From Phycicoccus sp. (GTDB lineage: Bacteria > Actinomycetota > Actinomycetes > Actinomycetales > Dermatophilaceae): a stretch of 64,000 bases of DNA. Every line of letters starts with the position of its first letter. Position 1 is the first letter of the stretch. Position numbers and translations under genes: made by a program. The notes under the pieces are model-generated. The model ran no database searches and was not told the origin of the DNA. It saw only the letters and a list, made by a program, of their open reading frames with translations. The DNA lies in the NCBI GenBank assembly GCA_017993715.1, contig JAGOME010000005.1:1-64000 (forward strand), read 5' to 3'. Of the stretch, positions 60,201 through 64,000 are shown one piece after another.

Positions 60201-61963
60201 CCCTGCGCCCCCGCAAGGAAGACGGCGAACAACCCGCGATCGGGAATGGTGCCCCCCGAGGTCACCGCCAGGTGCTGGGCGCCCCTGCGGCCGCTGAGCA
60301 CCCCTGTCAGCCGATCCCAGGTGATCCGTGCCCGTAACTCGGCGAACTCCTCGCTGGGGTATCGACCAGCGAGCATGTCCAGGACGGAGTCCAAAACGGT
60401 GGGGGACAACGTCGCCCAACTCGCGGTCCGGCGGGCCAGGGCCAGGACGTCCTCGACAGTCCAGTCGTCCATGGCGCACATGGCGACAATCTGTTGGGCG
60501 AGAACGTCGAGTGGATTGCTCGGGACATGCAGCGCCTCGATCTGCCCGCCCACCATCCGCTCGACGACGACGGCGGTCTGGACCAAGTCCCCCCGGAACT
60601 TGGGGAAGAGGACGCCGCGGCTGACGGCCCCGACTTGGTGACCGGCACGCCCGACACGCTGCAGGCCGCTGGCGACCGAGGGCGGCGACTCGACCTGGAC
60701 GACCAGGTCGATGGCGCCCATGTCGATGCCCAGCTCCAGGCTGCTCGTGGCGACGACTGCCGGTAAGCGGCCAGCCTTGAGGTCCTCCTCGATCTGGGCG
60801 CGCTGCTCCTTGCTGACCGAGCCGTGGTGGGCCCGCGCGATGAGGGGAGCGGCACCGTAGGCCGTCCCCGACTGGGCCATGACCTGGGCCGGGGGAGCGG
60901 AGGCGGCGTGGCGTTGGCGGGCCGGAATCGACGACCCGGCATTCGCCGTCGTGTCCGAATGCCGCGCGCCGACCAGGGGCGCACCTGGATCCGCGTCGAG
61001 GCGCTCCTCCCACACCTCGTTGAGGCGGTTGGTGAGGCGCTCGGCGAGCCGACGACTGTTGGCGAACACGAGCGTCGAGGTATGAGCGGCCACCAAGTCG
61101 ACGATCCGCTCCTCGACGTGGGGCCAGATCGACGTGTGGGGCTCCGCCCCGGTGGCGGACAATTCGCCGGGGCCTTGGCCGAGGTCGGCGAGATCCGGGA
61201 CAGGGACGACGACCTGGAGATCCCACTGCTTGGTCGAGGGCGGCTGGACGATCTCGACCGGTCGACCCCCGGCGAGATAGCGCGCCACTTCGTCGACCGG
61301 CCGGACGGTGGCGGACAGGCCGATCCGCTGCGCAGGCTGGTCCAGGATCGCATCGAGCCGCTCGAGGCTGAGTGCGAGGTGGGCCCCCCGTTTGGTGCCG
61401 GCCAGGGCATGGATCTCGTCGATGATGACCGTCTCGACTCCGGCGAGAGCCTCTCGGGCCTGACTGGTGAGCAGCAGGAAGAGCGACTCCGGGGTCGTGA
61501 TCAGGACATCGCTCGGACGCCGTGCGAACAGCCGCCTCTCGTCAGCGGGTGTGTCGCCCGACCGGACCGCCACGGTGATCTCGGGCTCGGGGAGCCCGAG
61601 GCGGCTCGCGGCGTGCCGAATGCCGATGAGCGGGCTGCGCAGGTTGCGCTCGACGTCGACGGCCAGCGCCTTCATCGGTGAGACGTAAAGGACCCGGCAG
61701 CGCCGCAGCCGCTCATGCGGGACGGGGGCGGCGCCGATCCGGTCCAGGGCCCACAGGAACGCGCTCAGGGTCTTGCCGGACCCCGTCGGAGCGACGACCA
61801 GAGCGTGCTGACCGCTGCTGATGGCCGTCCAGGCACCCTCCTGAGCCAGGGTGGGCGCGCTGAAACTGCCCCGGAACCAGGCTTGGGTCGCGGGGGAGAA
61901 CCGGTCCAGCACCGGGATCGGCGACTGGTCCGGTGAGTCCGGGGCGCTGGGTGGATCGGTCAT
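57218..61963 (-). CDS. lhr: ATP-dependent DNA helicase Lhr
   Basis: This 1581-residue superfamily 2 helicase is involved in DNA repair. Motif I is APTGSGKT (residues 59-65), the DEIH box is in VIIDEIHALAGTKRG, motif III is LSATVRP, and ELGIDMGAIDLVVQ and QRVGRAGHQ supply motifs V and VI. The Lhr winged-helix and domain 4 follow, and the long C-terminal half is the Lhr-CTD found in the actinobacterial full-length form. Its neighbour nei2 is a base-excision glycosylase. The ATG at 61963 has only a weak, distant GAGAGG upstream. Confidence 0.95.
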   Translation of the reverse strand: MTDPPSAPDSPDQSPIPVLDRFSPATQAWFRGSFSAPTLAQEGAWTAISSGQHALVVAPTGSGKTLSAFLWALDRIGAAPVPHERLRRCRVLYVSPMKALAVDVERNLRSPLIGIRHAASRLGLPEPEITVAVRSGDTPADERRLFARRPSDVLITTPESLFLLLTSQAREALAGVETVIIDEIHALAGTKRGAHLALSLERLDAILDQPAQRIGLSATVRPVDEVARYLAGGRPVEIVQPPSTKQWDLQVVVPVPDLADLGQGPGELSATGAEPHTSIWPHVEERIVDLVAAHTSTLVFANSRRLAERLTNRLNEVWEERLDADPGAPLVGARHSDTTANAGSSIPARQRHAASAPPAQVMAQSGTAYGAAPLIARAHHGSVSKEQRAQIEEDLKAGRLPAVVATSSLELGIDMGAIDLVVQVESPPSVASGLQRVGRAGHQVGAVSRGVLFPKFRGDLVQTAVVVERMVGGQIEALHVPSNPLDVLAQQIVAMCAMDDWTVEDVLALARRTASWATLSPTVLDSVLDMLAGRYPSEEFAELRARITWDRLTGVLSGRRGAQHLAVTSGGTIPDRGLFAVFLAGAQGPGRRVGELDEEMVYESRVGDLFTLGTSTWRIEDITHDRVLVTPAPGLPGRLPFWKGDTIGRPVELGRAVGAFVREVGGLAAEPALARVQAAGLDAWAADNLLTYLREQRDATGHLPDDRTIVVERFRDELGDWRVAIHSPFGAQVHAPWALAVSARMRERFGVDVQAMHGDDGIVLRLPDIELDEFLGAADDGGTARAGHQSIGAEILDLVTLDADEVPGIVTAEIGGSALFAARFRECAARALLLPRRRPDRRQPLWQQRQRAAQLLEVASEYPSFPITLEAVRECIQDVFDVPALASIMRDLAARTITVVDVETAQPSPFARSLLFGYVAQFLYEGDTPLAERRAAALALDPDLLAELLGGSEGLALRDLLDADAISRTEAELQRLTSERAARDADDVADLLRTLGPLSLTALRARTRPEVSSDQVTDWLESLRGSRQAIAVRMADEDRWAAIEDAGRLRDALGTALPPGVPYTFLDPVPDPLGDLLSRYARTHTAFHAADVAAHYGLGIAVVTAGLARLVTAGRVAEGEFLPVPTGGREFCDVQVLRLLRRRSLAALRAEVEPVTPADLARFTLGWQGIGGAHRGPAGLTRAIEQLSGVVLPASALESLILPARVGDYAPALLDEAMSTGEILWRGHGSLPGDDGWISLHLADTAHLTMAPPSTTPLSDLATEVLAALGAGGSWFFRSIAERVGSCDDPDVLAALWDLVWSGQITGDTFAPVRALLGGGRTAHRRSRPGPAASRYASRRSPLRGLGSASTRPAFPARTGPPTAIGRWSVLPWVDTDPTTRTLATTEVLLDRYGIVTRGAVQAEEVVGGFAAVYRVLATAEESGRVRRGYFVEGLGAAQFGTTGAVDRLRATRPDQDRAQVLAACDPANPYGAALPWPARVTGESKHQPGRKAGSLVVLVDGALALYVERGGRTMLSFSTEPSVLRPASVALATTVRDGTLGRLTVEKADGIPVLGSDHPVALALAEAGFHLTPRGLRLRR

Positions 61964-62018
61964 CGCGGTGACAGCCTCTCACCCGCCACTGACACCGCGG
62001 GCTGCCAAGATCAGGGGT

Positions 62019-62363
62019 ATGCCCGCGACCCGCCAGCTGCTCGAGGCTGAGCGTGCGCAAGCGCGCCGGCTCCTGGCCTCTCTCACCGGGGACTTTGATG
62101 CGATCGTCGAAGCCTCGCGCGGCTCGAACGCCGACGACGAGCACGACCCCGAGGGCGCCACGATCGCCTACGAGAGGGCGCAGGTGTCAGCCCTGGTGCG
62201 CCAGGTGCAGGCACATGTGTTCGAGGTCGAGGCGGCCCTAGCGCGGCTGGCGCAGGGCCGGTATGGCACGTGTGAGCGGTGCGGCACGACGATCTCCTCG
62301 GGGCGGCTCGAGGCCAGACCCACGGCCCGCACCTGTATCGCGTGTGCGTCTCTGAGTCAGTGA
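62019..62363 (+). CDS. DksA/TraR-type C4 zinc-finger protein
   Basis: A 114-residue protein with an N-terminal helical, probably coiled-coil, half and a C-terminal C4 zinc finger (CERCG...CIAC). The layout is that of DksA/TraR proteins, which can bind the RNA polymerase secondary channel; the acidic tip residues typical of DksA are represented by NADDEHDPEGA. Many actinobacterial members are uncharacterised. ATG 62019 is preceded by a CAAGAT 7 nt upstream and an AGGGG run. It diverges from lhr. Confidence 0.85.
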   Translation: MPATRQLLEAERAQARRLLASLTGDFDAIVEASRGSNADDEHDPEGATIAYERAQVSALVRQVQAHVFEVEAALARLAQGRYGTCERCGTTISSGRLEARPTARTCIACASLSQ

Positions 62364-62396
62364 GTCATCGCCGGGGTCAGCGCCTACAGTGCTCGC

Positions 62397-62498
62397 GTGA
62401 CCTGCGACCCGCCCGAGCCACCCATCGCCGCTGTCCCCCCGGCGCAGGCCGACGACGCACGGGGCGCCTCGAGTCCGGAGGTGGCCCGGTGCGCCTGA
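62397..62498 (+). CDS. Candidate leaderless 33-residue ORF overlapping DUF3046 start
   Basis: GTG 62397 lies exactly 6 nt after TACAGT (62385-62390), the spacing of the leaderless genes in this window. The frame encodes 33 residues (VTCDPPEPP... ending ARCA) and stops at 62498, 10 nt inside the DUF3046 gene (start 62489). Translation of this ORF could deliver ribosomes to DUF3046, whose start also has a GGAGG site. Proline- and alanine-rich, no known family. A leader role seems more likely than an independent protein. Confidence 0.4.
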   Translation: MTCDPPEPPIAAVPPAQADDARGASSPEVARCA

Positions 62499-62716
62499 GT
62501 CGATTCTGGGATCTCATGGATGAGGAGTTCGGCGAGGGATACTCACGATCGCTGGCTGGACGCCACGTCCTGGGGAGCCTCGGCGGGCGCACCGCGTTGC
62601 AGGCGCTTGACGACAACGTCGCCCCCCGGGAGGTCTGGCTCGCCCTGTGCGACGACATGGACGTCCCCGAAGAGCGCCGATTCGGCAAGGACGTCCGGGG
62701 CTCCAGCCGTGGGTGA
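62489..62716 (+). CDS. DUF3046 protein
   Basis: A 75-residue acidic protein starting MRLSRFWDLMDEEFGEGYSR, a good match to the actinobacterial DUF3046 family (about 65-75 residues), which is commonly encoded just upstream of recA. GTG 62489 has GGAGG at 6-7 nt. Here the next gene is not recA but a DUF1905 protein overlapping by 8 bp. Function unknown; the usual recA neighbourhood suggests a link to DNA repair. Confidence 0.85.
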   Translation: MRLSRFWDLMDEEFGEGYSRSLAGRHVLGSLGGRTALQALDDNVAPREVWLALCDDMDVPEERRFGKDVRGSSRG

Positions 62717-63020
62717 CTGGGGCACCTGGGAGTTCGACGCGCCCTTGTGGCGCTGGGAGGTCGTCAAGGACGGATCGTGGCACTTCGTCACCGTGCCACC
62801 GGAGATCAGCGACGAGATCGACGAGATGGTGGGTGGGCGCAAGGGTGGCTTTGGTTCCGTGCGTGTCGAAGTGCGGTGTGGCGCAACGACCTGGCGAACA
62901 TCCGTCTTCCCGAGCACGGCGCAGGAGGCCTTCGTCCTGCCGGTCAAGCTCGCCGTGCGCAAGGCAGAGGGCCTCTCAGCGGGCGCGGCGGCCACCTTCG
63001 TTGTCACGGTGCTGTCGTAG
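62709..63020 (+). CDS. DUF1905 small beta-barrel protein
   Basis: A 103-residue protein matching the DUF1905 fold: an N-terminal WEFDAPLWRWEVVKDGSWHFVTVP strand pair and the PVKLAVRKAEGLSAGA helix-loop with a final VTV strand. Members are small double-psi beta-barrel-like proteins of unknown role, sometimes fused to YdeI-type domains. GTG 62709 overlaps the DUF3046 stop by 8 bp, so it should be co-translated with it. Confidence 0.78.
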   Translation: MGDWGTWEFDAPLWRWEVVKDGSWHFVTVPPEISDEIDEMVGGRKGGFGSVRVEVRCGATTWRTSVFPSTAQEAFVLPVKLAVRKAEGLSAGAAATFVVTVLS

Positions 63021-63072
63021 GCACGCGACGGCATTCCCCGAAAACGGGGTGAGGCGTGTCAGGGTCGTTCGG

Positions 63073-63078
63073 TAACGT
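63073..63078 (+). promoter_or_regulatory. -10 box of the ABC ATPase gene
   Basis: TAACGT lies 8 nt before the ATG at 63087, and an AAGG sits directly before the start. Confidence 0.4.
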
Positions 63079-63086
63079 CACGAAGG

Positions 63087-64000
63087 ATGGTGACTCAAGC
63101 GATGGTGAGCAATCAGGGGGGGCGCGGCGCCGAGGCCGACGTCCTGATTCGGGCGCGCGGGCTGACCAAGTCGTTCGGTGCCTTTACCGCCGTGGACGGC
63201 ATCGATGTGGATGTGCAGCGCGGCGAGGCGTTCGGCTTCCTTGGGCCCAACGGGGCGGGCAAGTCCTCCACGATGAGGATGATCGGCTGTGTCTCGCCGG
63301 TGTCGTCGGGTGAGCTGCGCATCTTCGGGTCCGATCCCGCCACCAGTGGGTCGGCAATTCGAGCCCGGCTCGGCGTCTGCCCGCAGGACGACATGCTGGA
63401 TGAGGATCTCTCGGTCGAGGAGAACCTGTGGGTCTACGGGCGGTTCTTCGGACTGTCGCGCCGCGAGGTCCGCGCTCGGGCCGACGAGCTGCTCGAGTTC
63501 GCCCAGCTGACCGAGCGCCGACGGGACCGTGTCGAGCCCCTGTCCGGCGGCATGAAACGCCGGCTGACGATCGCCCGGGCGCTGGTGAACAATCCCGAGG
63601 TGCTGCTCCTCGACGAGCCGACGACCGGACTGGACCCCCAGGCCCGACACATCCTCTGGGACCGGCTCTACCGCCTCAAGCGCGAGGGGGTCACCCTCGT
63701 GATCACGACCCACTACATGGACGAGGCCGAGCAGCTGTGTGACCGCCTCGTCGTGATGGATCGCGGGCGGATCGTCGCGCACGGCAGCCCGGCAGCCCTG
63801 ATCGCTGAGCACGCGACGCGGGAAGTCGTGGAGTTGCGGTTCGCCGTCGACGAGCAGCAGCGACACGTCGAGACGATCACGGCCCTTGCCGAGCGCGTCG
63901 AGGTGCTGCCGGACCGGTTGCTGCTCTACACCCAGTCCGGGGATGACGCGCTCGCGGCGGTGCATGATCGTGGGGTCCGGCCACTGGCCGCGCTGGTGCG
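63087..64000 (+). CDS. ABC transporter ATP-binding protein, NodI/DrrA-like (3' end outside window)
   Basis: The first 304 residues of an ABC ATPase that runs off the window. Walker A is FLGPNGAGKSST, the Q-loop is in GVCPQDDMLDEDLSV, the signature is LSGGMKRRL, Walker B is EVLLLDEPTTGLD, and the switch histidine is in VITTHYMDEAE. The pattern and the extended C-terminal region resemble NodI and the daunorubicin-resistance DrrA group of exporters. A permease gene should follow to the right. ATG 63087 is chosen for its spacing from TAACGT; an in-frame ATG at 63102 is also possible. Confidence 0.92.
   Translation, partial: MVTQAMVSNQGGRGAEADVLIRARGLTKSFGAFTAVDGIDVDVQRGEAFGFLGPNGAGKSSTMRMIGCVSPVSSGELRIFGSDPATSGSAIRARLGVCPQDDMLDEDLSVEENLWVYGRFFGLSRREVRARADELLEFAQLTERRRDRVEPLSGGMKRRLTIARALVNNPEVLLLDEPTTGLDPQARHILWDRLYRLKREGVTLVITTHYMDEAEQLCDRLVVMDRGRIVAHGSPAALIAEHATREVVELRFAVDEQQRHVETITALAERVEVLPDRLLLYTQSGDDALAAVHDRGVRPLAALV

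Noticed and set aside
57992-60337. 781-codon frame antisense to lhr
   Set aside because: Shadow frame; the plus-strand product has no motif, while the minus strand encodes conserved Lhr sequence.
1-64000. tRNA or rRNA genes
   Set aside because: I saw no segment with the T-loop GGTTCGAATCC-type signature paired with an acceptor stem, and no rRNA-like conserved blocks. A tRNAscan run would settle it.

Overview
This window is chromosomal DNA from a high-GC Gram-positive bacterium (Actinomycetota), most likely of the order Micrococcales (Dermatophilaceae/Intrasporangiaceae-like; family uncertain). The evidence is the GC-rich sequence with G/C third positions, actinobacterial gene blocks (folC-DUF4233-ndk; rpsO-pnp; dapA-rnj-ftsK; pgsA-clgR; nei2 with lhr; DUF3046), a translational ileS T-box, LysX, and frequent leaderless promoters in which a TAnnnT -10 box lies 6-8 nt upstream of the start codon. 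I see no rRNA, tRNA, CRISPR array or prophage. The only mobile-element trace is the edge of an IS3-like element at the left end.

Layout. 0-5.2 kb: IS edge, cobF-cobQ (cobalamin), a histidine phosphatase, and a CPA1 Na+/H+ antiporter. 5.2-8.9 kb: T-box-controlled ileS. 8.9-16.1 kb: a YceH-methyltransferase fusion, a Fic protein, folC-DUF4233-ndk, an orphan nucleotidyltransferase, and lpd. 16.2-25.5 kb: a PLP decarboxylase, LtrA, LysX, and three unknown membrane proteins; two of these, adjacent to each other, share a cryptic HxxHxxWG...GVGAxLxxDE module. 25.5-31.6 kb: a four-gene NAD-dependent formate dehydrogenase operon (fdsGBAD) divergent from a tandem carboxymuconolactone-decarboxylase-like protein, with a repeated TGTTGCG cluster between them. 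31.8-34.8 kb: rpsO and pnp. 34.8-41.1 kb: an AceE/MdeB-like E1 dehydrogenase divergent from an Lrp regulator, then dapB, facing a translationally coupled enoyl-CoA hydratase-GNAT-azlC-azlD operon. 41.1-49.5 kb: thyA-folA divergent from dapA-rnj, a gene-poor 0.56 kb gap with a tandem repeat and an AT-rich leader, a Tat-secreted protein of unknown function, and ftsK. 49.6-57.2 kb: a MauE-thioredoxin fusion, a channel with a degenerate filter, an M19 dipeptidase, rimO-pgsA, clgR, nei2, and padR with a divergent membrane protein. 57.2-64 kb: lhr, a DksA/TraR protein, DUF3046, DUF1905, and the start of an ABC ATPase gene.

Most of the window is core metabolism and nucleic-acid maintenance: lysine/DAP synthesis (dapA, dapB), folate and thymidylate (folC, folA, thyA), RNA decay (pnp, rnj), chromosome segregation (ftsK) and repair (nei2, lhr). 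The less explored parts are the paired membrane proteins at 23.6-25.5 kb, the secreted-protein locus at 45.4-46.7 kb, small ORFs that overlap the starts of downstream genes, the E1/Lrp/AzlCD neighbourhood, and several unusual domain fusions. All functions are read from translated sequence by eye; no database search was run.
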